Below, piece after piece: positions 32,781-41,721 of a stretch of 64,000 bases of DNA; position 1 is the first letter of the stretch, and each line of letters opens with the position of its first letter. A model generated the notes under the pieces. The model did not search any database, was not told where the DNA came from, and was given only the letters and a program-made list of their open reading frames with translations. Position numbers and translations under genes: made by a program. This DNA is from Pseudolysobacter antarcticus (GTDB lineage: Bacteria; Pseudomonadota; Gammaproteobacteria; Xanthomonadales; Rhodanobacteraceae). The stretch is from positions 2,976,001 through 3,040,000 of the forward strand of contig NZ_CP035704.1 of NCBI RefSeq assembly GCF_004168365.1, written 5' to 3'.

Positions 32781-32844
32781 TGGGGTTCTACCCCGTTATG
32801 GCGGACACTTCCAACAAGGCCGATGATCGGCAAAAAGGAGTGTC

Positions 32845-33132
32845 ATGTCCAAGCGAAGAACATTTAGTGATGAGTTCAAACGGGAGGCAGTGGGTCTGAC
32901 TCATCAGGCCGGTGCCAATGTTAGCCAGATAGCTCGCGATATCGGTGTGGGTGAAGGGGTGCTGAGCCGTTGGCGGCGGGAATTGGCCAGCGGTAAACGC
33001 CACGCTTTCCCGGGCTCTGGCGTACCGCGGGATGAAGAGATGGCCGCACTCAAGCGTGAGCTGGCGCGGGTCAAGAAGGAACGCGATTTTTTGCGCGATG
33101 CGGCAGCGTTCTTCGCGAAGGAATCGCGTTGA
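32845..33132 (+). CDS. IS3-family transposase OrfA
   Basis: The 95-residue protein has the N-terminal helix-turn-helix ([39 protein letters not shown]) and the C-terminal leucine-zipper-like helix ([20 protein letters not shown]). It recognises the IS ends and is made alone or as the start of the OrfAB fusion. The start ATG follows AAAAGGAG. Confidence 0.93.
   Translation: MSKRRTFSDEFKREAVGLTHQAGANVSQIARDIGVGEGVLSRWRRELASGKRHAFPGSGVPRDEEMAALKRELARVKKERDFLRDAAAFFAKESR
33087..33093 (+). other. candidate -1 programmed frameshift site TTTTTTG
   Basis: The heptamer is in the X XXY YYZ phase of the orfA frame (gaT TTT TTG). The -1 frame is open from here into orfB, so slippage here would give the fused OrfAB transposase usual in IS3 elements. 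Confidence 0.55.
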
Positions 33133-33998
33133 AGTTTCAGACGATCCAGCGCTGCCGCACGGTCTATCCCGTGCAACTGATGTGTCGATGCCTGAAGGTA
33201 TCGAGCAGCGGTTTTCATGCGTGGTGCAAACGCCCCTTGAGTGCGCGAGCGAAGGACAACCAGCGATTACTGGTGCAGATAAAAGCGCTTCATAGCATCA
33301 GCGATGGGGTACTGGGCATGCCACGCATGCATGAGGAGCTGAGCTATGCCGGTGAAACGGCGAGTCCCAATCGGGTGGCACGCCTGATGGCCAGCAACGG
33401 ATTATTCGGGATTCCACAGCGGCGAGCCTGGCGCAGCAAGCGTAGCGGCGTGCGACCGCTGCACGTGCGCAATCATCTGCAACGTGACTTCTCGGCGCTG
33501 GAACCCAATACAAAATGGGTCACCGACATCACCTACATCCACACCGGCGAAGGCTGGCTCTACCTCTGCACGGTGCTCGACCTGTTCAGCCACACGATCA
33601 TTGGTTGGTCCATGTCGGGTATCCAGGATCGTCACCTGGTTCTCAAGGCGGTGCAGATGGCCTGCTGGCAGCGAACGGACACCACGCCCGTGGTGCTGCA
33701 TTCAGATCGAGGAACCCAGTTCACCAGCGGCGAATATCAACGCTTCCTCGCCGATCACCACCTCATCAGCAGCATGAGTGATGTGGGCCACTGTGGCGAC
33801 AATGCTGCCGCCGAGGGATTCTTCGGTATGCTCAAGCGCGAGCGCATTTATCGCCGTCGTTACCTGTCACTGGCCGACGCACGCTCGGATGTTTTTGACT
33901 ATATCGAGCGCTTCCACAACCCACGTATGCAACGACGACTTGATAAGCTAGACCAAAGATTTATAACCTTAACTCAACCGTCCGCCAAAACGGGGTAG
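33129..33998 (+). CDS. IS3-family transposase OrfB (DDE catalytic part)
   Basis: The 289-residue frame has the rve integrase core with the acidic triad in [28 protein letters not shown] and [16 protein letters not shown]. The upstream part has the HTH_21-like segment ([14 protein letters not shown]). It begins at a TTG overlapping the orfA stop and is in the -1 frame, so it is most likely made as an OrfAB fusion. The open reading frame is intact, so the element may be active. Confidence 0.93.
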   Translation: MKFQTIQRCRTVYPVQLMCRCLKVSSSGFHAWCKRPLSARAKDNQRLLVQIKALHSISDGVLGMPRMHEELSYAGETASPNRVARLMASNGLFGIPQRRAWRSKRSGVRPLHVRNHLQRDFSALEPNTKWVTDITYIHTGEGWLYLCTVLDLFSHTIIGWSMSGIQDRHLVLKAVQMACWQRTDTTPVVLHSDRGTQFTSGEYQRFLADHHLISSMSDVGHCGDNAAAEGFFGMLKRERIYRRRYLSLADARSDVFDYIERFHNPRMQRRLDKLDQRFITLTQPSAKTG

Positions 33999-34032
33999 AG
34001 CCCCCTAGCGCAAAAAAACTCGGAACTTCTTT

Positions 34033-34929
34033 TTAGTCCTTGATGCACTCAACTTCGCGGGAGGCCGCGCGGAACGCCGACGCAGTTTCTCCGGCGCGCT
34101 TCTTGAACGACCGTGCAAAGCTGGCCCGATTTTCAAAACCTACCATGCGCCAAACTTCACTGAGATTCATGTCGGTTTGACGAATCAGCTGCGACGCGTT
34201 TTCGATGCGTGTCTGCAGCAGAAACGAATACGGACTTTCGCCGAACACCTGTGTAAACAACCGGATCAGGCGTCCGCGCGAATAGTTCGACAAAGCAGCC
34301 AGCGCGGAGACATGGATGTCGCGCGCAAAGCCGACCTGCAAAAGATGACGCACACGTTGGAGGCGCATGAAAATCTGACTGCGACGCGTCACTGAGGACC
34401 CGGGACAGCGGTGGAACAATGCCACCATCGGACTCTGCACACGTGCCATGAGCTCACCCCAATCGCGCCAGCTGTGCATCTCGTCCACATTTGCAGTCTC
34501 GAGCATGGCGCACCTGACCAAGCGCAGGAAGGCCAATCGCAGCGGACATCCTGCGCTTTGGACCGCCGGGAAAACCGGCGGGAGAATGCGCCGGCTTGCC
34601 GGTGACAGCGCCATCATTTTTTGCCAAGTTGTTGCACGCGCGAGTACGGCAATGACCGCTCCCCGCGAAGGAACAGTGACCTCATGAGCAAAGTCAACGT
34701 CCGAAACATAGAGCTCGCCACGCCCAACGAACGAGCGTGAGCCCATCGTCTCGACCCACATTCCGTTAGTCAGCGGACACCAAAGACCGATCATGCCCAT
34801 TGGCACCACCACACGGGCAAGGCGCTCGCACAACAGGACATGCACTGCGTCCTCTTGCTCCGTCGGTAATTGGTTCGGAGCAAGATTCAAGGTTCGACCA
34901 AGTGTCAGCCTTAGCGGCTCAAGTTGCAT
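34033..34929 (-). CDS. AraC-family transcription regulator
   Basis: The 298-residue protein has a C-terminal double helix-turn-helix of AraC type (about 190-288): VGFARDIHVSALAALSNYSR, then GESPYSFLLQTRIENASQLI, then LSEVWRMVGFENRASFARSF. The N-terminal 180 residues probably form a ligand-binding or dimer domain (cupin-like beta strands), but no ligand can be named. It lies 30 bp past the IS3 element; a nearby target may have been the gene truncated by the IS. Confidence 0.88.
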   Translation of the reverse strand: MQLEPLRLTLGRTLNLAPNQLPTEQEDAVHVLLCERLARVVVPMGMIGLWCPLTNGMWVETMGSRSFVGRGELYVSDVDFAHEVTVPSRGAVIAVLARATTWQKMMALSPASRRILPPVFPAVQSAGCPLRLAFLRLVRCAMLETANVDEMHSWRDWGELMARVQSPMVALFHRCPGSSVTRRSQIFMRLQRVRHLLQVGFARDIHVSALAALSNYSRGRLIRLFTQVFGESPYSFLLQTRIENASQLIRQTDMNLSEVWRMVGFENRASFARSFKKRAGETASAFRAASREVECIKD

Positions 34930-35552
34930 GATGGCAACGTCGTGTTATGCCATTAGCTGAAAACCGCACGTGAGCCGAATGCGGCGTACATTGCGCTCGC
35001 CACATTGAGGTGAACTCATGGCTATTTTGGCGGGGACTTTTACTGATCATGATCTGAAGTGCATGTCGAAGTCTGCGTTACGGCTTGCGCTTGGGGCTCG
35101 CTTAAACCGAAGAACGAACAAATGCACGCTCATACGACACACAGCCACGGGCTTAATACCTGATCAATACAGCGCTGCGGCCGAGCCGATCGATCAAACA
35201 CCGAGCGGATCTCCACGCCGTCTGAACTCGTTGAGTAAGCGCTGGAAATAGGTCCCCGCCCGGAATTGGAGTCACTTAGTTGCTGGCGCGGACGCTAATT
35301 CGGGCGGCTGGCACCGGGACTTGCTTCGGCCTGTTTCTGCACTGACGCGCTCGATCGATGTTAGGCACAACCGAACCCACCAGGACCATCGATTCCCACG
35401 CATTCAAAACGTGTGCGTCGTGCGCACCGATTGCAATACTTTTGTAGATGGATGTCGTCTTTGTCGTTCAATGTTCGGTCTGCGTTTATCGATGACGGCA
35501 AACACGAGCGCGCTGTTTTTGAGATTGTGGTTATGTCATGCGCCGCGACGAC
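34930..35552. other. 623-bp gap without a convincing gene
   Basis: A plus-strand ORF (35018-35251) has no motif. On the minus strand around 35170-35250 a short frame reads FQRLLNEFRRRGDPLG before stops, perhaps a fossil coding fragment. Confidence 0.3.
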
Positions 35553-38393
35553 TTACGGTACCTCGCTACGCGAACTTGGCATCGCATCGTTTGCCCACGC
35601 TACTGCGCGACGCGTCAACGAATGCTCGCGACCGAGAGCGCGCGCGAGTCGTTCGGGGGTCGGGGCCAGCAACGTTTGCGCTTCCGCCTGACGGCCCAGA
35701 AGCACGAGCGAACGTCCACGCAGAGTTTGCAGCCAGGCGCGCTGCCAATCATCGGGTTCGAGTACGCTCGCCGCGATAGGTTCGATCTCGTTCAATATAC
35801 CAAGCGCCTTGACAGCATCTGATCGCGCCAACGCCAGCTCGGCGCCGAAGATTTGCGCGCGCACGAACGCTCGTCGCCCCGAGCCGTTATCCGCGCCATA
35901 GTGTTCAACCGCACGTGCTAGTTGAGTTTCGGCCGCCGCGTAGTCGCCGCGAGAAAACGCAGCGCGTGCACGCTGCTCGGACGTGTATCCACGCCAGAAA
36001 TGTTGTGGGGGATAGCCTGCATCGATTGCCTTGTCCGCATCAACGAACGCGCGCTCGGCGGCCACGTAATCGCCACGCAATGACAACGCCTTGCCGCGCT
36101 CGAGACTGGCCTGTGCACGTGCACGCGGAGCATTTGCTGACAGGGCCGAATACATTGCCTCCGCGCGGTCTAGCAGCGCGAGCGCGTCAGCGGGTTGTTC
36201 GAGTACCACCTTCGTCGCTGCCGCGTTGATGAGCCGCTGAGCGAAGCCGGTCGAGCGACCGTATTGCTCGCTCAAAGCGATCACTTGCTCAAAGCGCGCG
36301 TCGGCCGCGAGCGGTTGACCAGCGCTTAGATGCGCCATCGCGAGATTGCCGAGTGTCGCAATGGCTTGATTGCTACCTGTTCGCTTGATCCGCTCGTAAA
36401 TTGCCAGCGCTGATTCACCGTGGGCAATCGCTTCCGCGATGCGGCCGGTATAGAAAAGACCGACCGCATAGGCATGTTCGATTGCCGCGCGCTGATTGAG
36501 TACGCCGGGGTCGTTGCTGTCGAGCGGCGCTTCGGAGATCGCCAAGCGCAGCATCTCCAGCGCCGCAGCGTCCTGGTTTAGATCCGCAAGCACGGTGCCG
36601 ACGACGCTGCGACATTCCAACAGCGTTGCCCGCGCCGAGCCGGTCAGATCGCGCGCAAGGACGATGCCCTCTTCGGCTAGCGCCTTGGCGCGCTCCAGCT
36701 TGCCGTCGGCCTCCTCGGCCTGCGCGAGTGTGCAACGCAGCCGTGCAGCGAGATTGGCCGGCAGGCCGGCGGGGTTTTCTTCAACGAGCGGCTGCAGTAA
36801 CGCCCGCGCGCCGGTCGGGTCCTCGCGTAGAATCTGCAGCTCACCAAGCACTGTGAAAACCAGCGCGCGCGAACCGACATCGTCCGGCGCATGCGCATTG
36901 ATCCAGGTGACGCCACGAGCGAGAAACTCGCGCGGATTGAGTTTTTCTTCGTCGCGCACGCCATCGCGGAATAAGCCGACAAGAAACTCATATAGCGCCC
37001 CGTTGAAGCGTGATTCGAGTTGGGCTGCGTCGCGCTCGGCACGCGCCATGTCGCGCTCGTGAGCGGCGATCTGCGCCTGCCACGTGACACCGCCTGCGCC
37101 CAGAAGCATGGCCAACGCAAACGTGGCGCCTATCGCAATGCCGACGCGATGACGTCTGACAAATTTTTCCAATCTGTATCGTCGCGACTGCGGATGCGCA
37201 CGCACCGGCTTGCCGGCGAGATACCGTTCGACATCGTCGGCGAACGCGCTGGCGCTTCGATAGCGCAACAATGGCTCATCGGCAAGCGCAGTACTTATAA
37301 TTGCGTCTAGATCGCCATTTAGTTGGCGAGCCAACTGGTCGCGCGCACGCATCCCTCGTGGCAACGGTATACCTGTTGAAGTTTTTGCGCGCACACAACT
37401 ACTTGCACGCTTGATTCCACTTAGACGTTCGCCTGTTAACAACTCTCCAAGCACCACACCCAGTGCGTACACATCTACCGCAGTGGTGAGTGGGGTCGAA
37501 CCGAACTGCTCCGGCGCGGCGTACTCTGGCGTGAACGCAAATGATTGGGTACGCGTGCTGAGAGCGTCATCCTCGGATTCGATGAGTTTGGCGATACCGA
37601 AATCCAGCACTTTCAACTCTCCCTCGCGCGTGACGAAGAGATTGGATGGCTTCAGATCGCGATGAATGACCAGTGCGGAATGTGCTGCTTCAACGGCCCT
37701 GCATAAACGAGAAAACCAGATCAAACGTTGTTCGAGGGACAAGCCGCGGGAATCAGCCGCTTGGGTAATCGGCTCGCCGTCGACTAACTCCATCGCAATG
37801 TAGGGAATGCCCAGCGAACTAACACCTCCCTCAATCAAAGCGGCAATATTGGGGTGGGTAAGTTGCGCCAGGATCGATTGCTCACGGCGAAATCGTCGCT
37901 GGGCATCTGCCGAGTACAGGCCGGTGCGCAAAAGTTTAAGTGCAACGGTCTGCGTTCCATCCCCCGCCGTGCGATCGGCGCGAAATACCGCGGACGAGCC
38001 ACCTTGCGCTATCAATGCGACCAACCGGAACGAACCAATATTCGTGCCGAGCAACGACTGCGCCAAAGCGTCATCGTCGTCTTTGAAGCGATCCAACGCA
38101 TCGACTGCACATTGTTGCAGAAGCGCTGGTATGCCGTTGGTCGCACTCAGTACCGCAGGCAGCTTCGTGCTACCGCCTTCAGAAAACTCCAGTGAATCAA
38201 CGCTTCGAGTGCGATCGTACGGAGCATCCCATGTCCGCTCGTCGAACGCGACCATCGCTCGAAGTTGCAATCTGGTTTCTTCTGGCAAATCCAATGTATT
38301 GATTTTCGTTACGCGCTCTTCGGATGCGAGTTCGATAATCAGGTCGAATAGCTCTCGCAAGGAAAGCTGAGCGCTAGAAGTTTTAGAAGTCAT
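35553..38393 (-). CDS. membrane Ser/Thr protein kinase with TPR-like C-terminus
   Basis: The 946-residue protein has a eukaryote-like kinase domain at about 119-395: glycine loop LIAQGGSSAVFRA, lysine 153 (VALKLL), catalytic HRDLKPSN (244-251), DFG (264-266) and APEQF. One membrane helix at about 417-438 follows. The remaining 500 residues are Ala/Leu/Glu-rich helical repeats of TPR type, probably periplasmic. The ECF sigma factor gene lies 45 bp upstream in the same direction, a common pairing in Lysobacterales, so the kinase may control that sigma factor. The frame is intact and the length usual. Confidence 0.9.
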   Translation of the reverse strand: MTSKTSSAQLSLRELFDLIIELASEERVTKINTLDLPEETRLQLRAMVAFDERTWDAPYDRTRSVDSLEFSEGGSTKLPAVLSATNGIPALLQQCAVDALDRFKDDDDALAQSLLGTNIGSFRLVALIAQGGSSAVFRADRTAGDGTQTVALKLLRTGLYSADAQRRFRREQSILAQLTHPNIAALIEGGVSSLGIPYIAMELVDGEPITQAADSRGLSLEQRLIWFSRLCRAVEAAHSALVIHRDLKPSNLFVTREGELKVLDFGIAKLIESEDDALSTRTQSFAFTPEYAAPEQFGSTPLTTAVDVYALGVVLGELLTGERLSGIKRASSCVRAKTSTGIPLPRGMRARDQLARQLNGDLDAIISTALADEPLLRYRSASAFADDVERYLAGKPVRAHPQSRRYRLEKFVRRHRVGIAIGATFALAMLLGAGGVTWQAQIAAHERDMARAERDAAQLESRFNGALYEFLVGLFRDGVRDEEKLNPREFLARGVTWINAHAPDDVGSRALVFTVLGELQILREDPTGARALLQPLVEENPAGLPANLAARLRCTLAQAEEADGKLERAKALAEEGIVLARDLTGSARATLLECRSVVGTVLADLNQDAAALEMLRLAISEAPLDSNDPGVLNQRAAIEHAYAVGLFYTGRIAEAIAHGESALAIYERIKRTGSNQAIATLGNLAMAHLSAGQPLAADARFEQVIALSEQYGRSTGFAQRLINAAATKVVLEQPADALALLDRAEAMYSALSANAPRARAQASLERGKALSLRGDYVAAERAFVDADKAIDAGYPPQHFWRGYTSEQRARAAFSRGDYAAAETQLARAVEHYGADNGSGRRAFVRAQIFGAELALARSDAVKALGILNEIEPIAASVLEPDDWQRAWLQTLRGRSLVLLGRQAEAQTLLAPTPERLARALGREHSLTRRAVAWANDAMPSSRSEVP

Positions 38394-38438
38394 ATCGACG
38401 GAGAACGACGATTGCCGGCCTAATGCGACAAGGCAGAT

Positions 38439-38978
38439 TTACTCCACTACGTACGCAGCCAGGAACGCTCGCGCGTAGCGCCAGTCGCGGTCTACCGTAC
38501 GCCGAACTACTCCAAGAATATCGGCTACTTGTTGCAGATCCAGCCCCGCGAAATAGTGCAATTCAATCACTTGGGCCGCACGTTTATCCTCCTTCTCAAG
38601 AGCGTCAAGCGCTGAATCCAAATCCAGCGCCAATCTCGGATCGATTTGCACCGAGTCCACCATCGGATCGCCCATCATCAAGCGCACCTGATCGCCGCCA
38701 CGTTTGGGCTGAATCCTGCGCCGCGCAGCATCCGTCAGGATATGACGCATCGCGCGCGCAGCGTAAGCAAAAAATTGCACGGGTTGTTCGAAACGATTAT
38801 CCAATTCCCCCATCCGCATGTACGCTTCATGCACGAGTTCGGTAGTGCAAAGCGTATCCGGCGAGCCGCCACGCAAACGCTGCCGACTAGCCATCGCCTT
38901 GAGTCGGTTGTAGACATCTATAAAAAGTGGATCCGTTTCGACGGAAGCACTTGTCATCGTCCAATCCGCTACGCTCAT
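38439..38978 (-). CDS. ECF-type RNA polymerase sigma factor (TIGR02999-like)
   Basis: The protein (about 179 residues from ATG 38978, GGAG seven bases upstream) shows sigma region 2 (TTELVHEAYMRMGELDNRFE; FFAYAARAMRHILTDAARRR) and region 4 (VIELHYFAGLDLQQVADILG; VRRTVDRDWRYARAFLA). These are signatures of the ECF group often encoded next to Ser/Thr kinases. There is no anti-sigma gene beside it; the kinase probably takes that regulatory role, by analogy. It is the first gene of a two-gene unit. Confidence 0.9.
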   Translation of the reverse strand: MSVADWTMTSASVETDPLFIDVYNRLKAMASRQRLRGGSPDTLCTTELVHEAYMRMGELDNRFEQPVQFFAYAARAMRHILTDAARRRIQPKRGGDQVRLMMGDPMVDSVQIDPRLALDLDSALDALEKEDKRAAQVIELHYFAGLDLQQVADILGVVRRTVDRDWRYARAFLAAYVVE

Positions 38979-39634
38979 CTCGCATCTCCGTTCAGTCAAC
39001 AACTATTTGGGCTAACAGACCAAATCACTATGCCCTAAGTATTACACCACGCCTAACATAATCTCGCGTGCTGAACAATTTGGCACAACTCACTACGGAG
39101 ATAAAAAACAGCCGGTTCAAACGGTTAGTACCGAACACACGGAAAAAAGTTGTGTTCAGCCTGCTTTAACTTCAAGGCAAAAATTGGTACCCATTGAAGC
39201 GTGAGCCTCTGTTCGACGAGCGAGATCAGATCCTGCCAAGCAACAAGCTTCTAGTGCCACGGTGTTGCGTTTGAGTTTGCTGGAACCCGATCGTTTTACG
39301 ACCAAACTATTCGCGACCTCGAGAGTCGGAATTGCAACAGCAAAAAACCTAAGTTTGGAGATATGTCGCACATCGCCTTAACAGTTCGTTCTCCGTAACA
39401 TTGATGCCGCTCGCAAGTCATAAGACTTATGGTTGATGCAAAAAGGTTTAAGTCTGTAAATGTCCAATCGACTAGTAAAGCGCAAACACACCGGACCCGG
39501 CTTGGGCCATGATCGTTGCTCAAGAGCACGAATCGTTACGGCCGCGCTTTTTTCGCAGTTCTTTTGATGTGTAAACGCTTTACCGTCGTCGTGCATCTAT
39601 GAGCTCCGTCACGTCCTCACGTTCGGAGCAAAAT
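38979..39634. other. 656-bp gap between divergent genes
   Basis: No recognisable gene. Short minus-strand frames (39156-39371, 39296-39529) have no motifs. It must hold the promoters of the sigma-kinase unit and of the HEGQH protein gene. Confidence 0.4.
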
Positions 39635-40696
39635 ATGCGATACCCCTATGCCGGCAACACCCTTCTTCTATTTTTAGTAGCCGTGTGCTCAGCGTCGTTC
39701 GGCGCAGTAAAAACGCCGGAGGCATCTGTTGAAGAATTTCGCAATGGTACGAACTTGGCGTTACAAGGCGACATGCGAGCCGCGCTTCAACATCTGGATA
39801 CAGTATCGCCCGACGCGCTGAATGACGAACAGCGAAAGACTTGGGCGTGCATGCGCAAACGCTTTCGCGCTAATACGCAAACCGTGTCAGTCGACTGGAC
39901 ACAATCTGTATTTGCGGCATACCGCAGTTATTGGTCGCACGTCATGCTAGGCAAGGTGTCGGCGCAATCCGCTGAACATGAGCTAGCAAAAAAACTGGCG
40001 AAACTCGTGTACGAGTATGGCAAAAAGTCGGTTGTGGTCAATATGGATACGATCGAGCCGTTGCTCTCAACCAAGCTTGAAACACTCGGCTATCACGCAT
40101 TGTTCGGCGTCACGACACCGATGCGAGAATTCATGCTGTGGCACAAGCAAACTGATCAGTCGTATGATGTTGATCTGCCTGCAGGGCGCCAAGTCGTGCA
40201 TGTAGTGATGCTCGATGACTTTGTCAGCCTCGGTTGGGCGGGATATGCAACATGTGACTACTACCACACTGCTGGCTGGGCTAAACCTGATCGTCTATAT
40301 GCGGTGCGTGCTGCATACGATTTGCACTCCGAAGCCTTTCAAGTGAGCTACCTCGCCCACGAGGGACAACACTTCTCGGACTACCAACACTTCCCTGGAA
40401 TGGAACAGCCGGAACTCGAATACCGCGCAAAACTTGCGGAGATCTCCAAGGCGAGATCCACGATACTGGATTTGCTCAACGACTTTGCCGCAAACGAATC
40501 AGATAGCCCCGAGCAGCCTCATCCATGGGCAAACCGCAAGGTTGTAACCGAACTTGCCGAGGTGCTTCTGCATGACCAGTTACCTTCGGACATCGCATGG
40601 AAATCCATTGCTGCGGCTGATATCAACGCCACTGCGGAACGCCTTCTGAAACAGGACACGGAACGACGAATGACGCGGCCCCTACAGACGAGATAG
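39635..40696 (+). CDS. exported protein with a HEGQH metallopeptidase-like motif
   Basis: From the ATG at 39635 (GGAGC six bases upstream) the protein has 353 residues. An N-terminal signal peptide (NTLLLFLVAVCSASFGA) is followed by a helical segment that could contain a TPR-like unit. The motif SYLAHEGQHFSDYQ (His242, Glu243, His246) fits the HExxH zinc site. ELEYRAKLAEI, about 16-24 residues further on, could supply a third Glu ligand as in gluzincins. I do not recognise a named peptidase family, so the enzymatic role is a hypothesis. It converges on the oxidoreductase gene. Confidence 0.65.
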   Translation: MRYPYAGNTLLLFLVAVCSASFGAVKTPEASVEEFRNGTNLALQGDMRAALQHLDTVSPDALNDEQRKTWACMRKRFRANTQTVSVDWTQSVFAAYRSYWSHVMLGKVSAQSAEHELAKKLAKLVYEYGKKSVVVNMDTIEPLLSTKLETLGYHALFGVTTPMREFMLWHKQTDQSYDVDLPAGRQVVHVVMLDDFVSLGWAGYATCDYYHTAGWAKPDRLYAVRAAYDLHSEAFQVSYLAHEGQHFSDYQHFPGMEQPELEYRAKLAEISKARSTILDLLNDFAANESDSPEQPHPWANRKVVTELAEVLLHDQLPSDIAWKSIAAADINATAERLLKQDTERRMTRPLQTR

Positions 40697-40701
40697 ATTC
40701 T

Positions 40702-41706
40702 CTAGCAAGTCATCGCAAGTTTGCCCTGAACAGAGCCGCTTTCCAATAGCAAGTGCGCCTGCCGGACCACTTCGGGAGACAGGTTTCCGATAATACGCAC
40801 ATGCGGCGGTGAAACCACCCGACCTTCAAAATGTCGCGAGAGGCTATCAAGTATTTCTCGATACCTTAGCCACGCGACTCGATCATTTTTCAGCGAGTAG
40901 GCATTAGCACCCACAGAATGAAACGACGCGTTCTTCTGAAACAGGGTTTCAAAGTCACTCTCTTTCGGAGCTTCGGTGACCGATGCGAGATTCCCATCGA
41001 CGGCGAGCAGTCCACAACACGCGGATAGCATCTTGCCTCCGACAAGATCCAAGGCGATATCGAACCAACCACGATTTCGCGCCATTGCCTGTCGCATGAA
41101 ATCTGCATCGTTATAGTCGACGATTTGATCATCGTTCAAGCCGTATTGGTTGATCAGATACGCGCGACTCTTGGCGTTCCCCGCCGTAGTGACAAGCTTC
41201 TTCACGCCAAGCTGTCGCGCAAGCATGATGGCGAATCCTCCAACGCCTCCTGCGCCACCCGCAATGAACACGGATTTTGTTTTCTCAGCTTGAGCGCGAC
41301 TTAGGGCAAGGCTGGCCGTGATACCCGCAACCGGCACCGCGGCGGCCTGCGTGTGGGTCAAAGTTTCGGGTTTTCGAGCAACCAGTTCCGCCGGCACACA
41401 AACGTATTCTGCATAAGTGCCGTTGCTTGCAAGATCGGAGACATAACTGAAAACCTCATCGCCTATGCTGAACTCTTTGACATCATCATGTATCGCATCA
41501 ATGCTGCCCGATAGATCTCGCCCAAGGATCATTGATCGCAGTCGACCACCTTCTGATTGCCCCTTGCGAATCTGATAGTCCACGGGATTGAAGGCCGCGG
41601 CTTGAACCCTGATCCTGACTTCACCCGAGCGGATTTCCGGTATCGGTAAATGTGCAAGGGCGAAATTGTCGGCACTTCCGAACGAATTGAGCATGATAGC
41701 TTTCAT
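40702..41706 (-). CDS. zinc-independent MDR oxidoreductase (quinone-reductase-like)
   Basis: The 334-residue protein has the MDR layout: a GroES-like N-terminal domain (EVRIRVQAAAFNPVDYQIRK; ILGRDLSGSIDAI) and a Rossmann domain with GGAGGVGGFAIMLARQLG as NADPH-binding loop. The catalytic-zinc residues of alcohol dehydrogenases are absent, which fits NADPH:quinone or enone reductases. It starts 15 bp after the stop of the heparinase-like gene and is probably co-transcribed with it. Confidence 0.88.
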   Translation of the reverse strand: MKAIMLNSFGSADNFALAHLPIPEIRSGEVRIRVQAAAFNPVDYQIRKGQSEGGRLRSMILGRDLSGSIDAIHDDVKEFSIGDEVFSYVSDLASNGTYAEYVCVPAELVARKPETLTHTQAAAVPVAGITASLALSRAQAEKTKSVFIAGGAGGVGGFAIMLARQLGVKKLVTTAGNAKSRAYLINQYGLNDDQIVDYNDADFMRQAMARNRGWFDIALDLVGGKMLSACCGLLAVDGNLASVTEAPKESDFETLFQKNASFHSVGANAYSLKNDRVAWLRYREILDSLSRHFEGRVVSPPHVRIIGNLSPEVVRQAHLLLESGSVQGKLAMTC

Positions 41707-41721
41707 ATCAATGATCGATCT

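Larger units (their letters stand above)
32781..34005 (+). mobile_element. complete IS3-family insertion sequence
   Basis: The element of about 1.22 kb carries overlapping orfA and orfB and imperfect terminal inverted repeats. The left end has CTACCCCGTTATGGCGGAC (32788-32806). The right end is its complement with one mismatch (GTCCGCCAAAACGGGGTAG, 33980-33998). The outer few bases are also partly matched (TGGGG versus CCCCC). No clear 3-4 bp target duplication is visible, so the exact ends are uncertain by a few bases or a deletion followed insertion. Confidence 0.85.

Noticed and set aside
35018-35251. 77-residue ORF between the AraC gene and the kinase gene
   Set aside because: No ribosome-binding site or motif; the composition looks like non-coding DNA.
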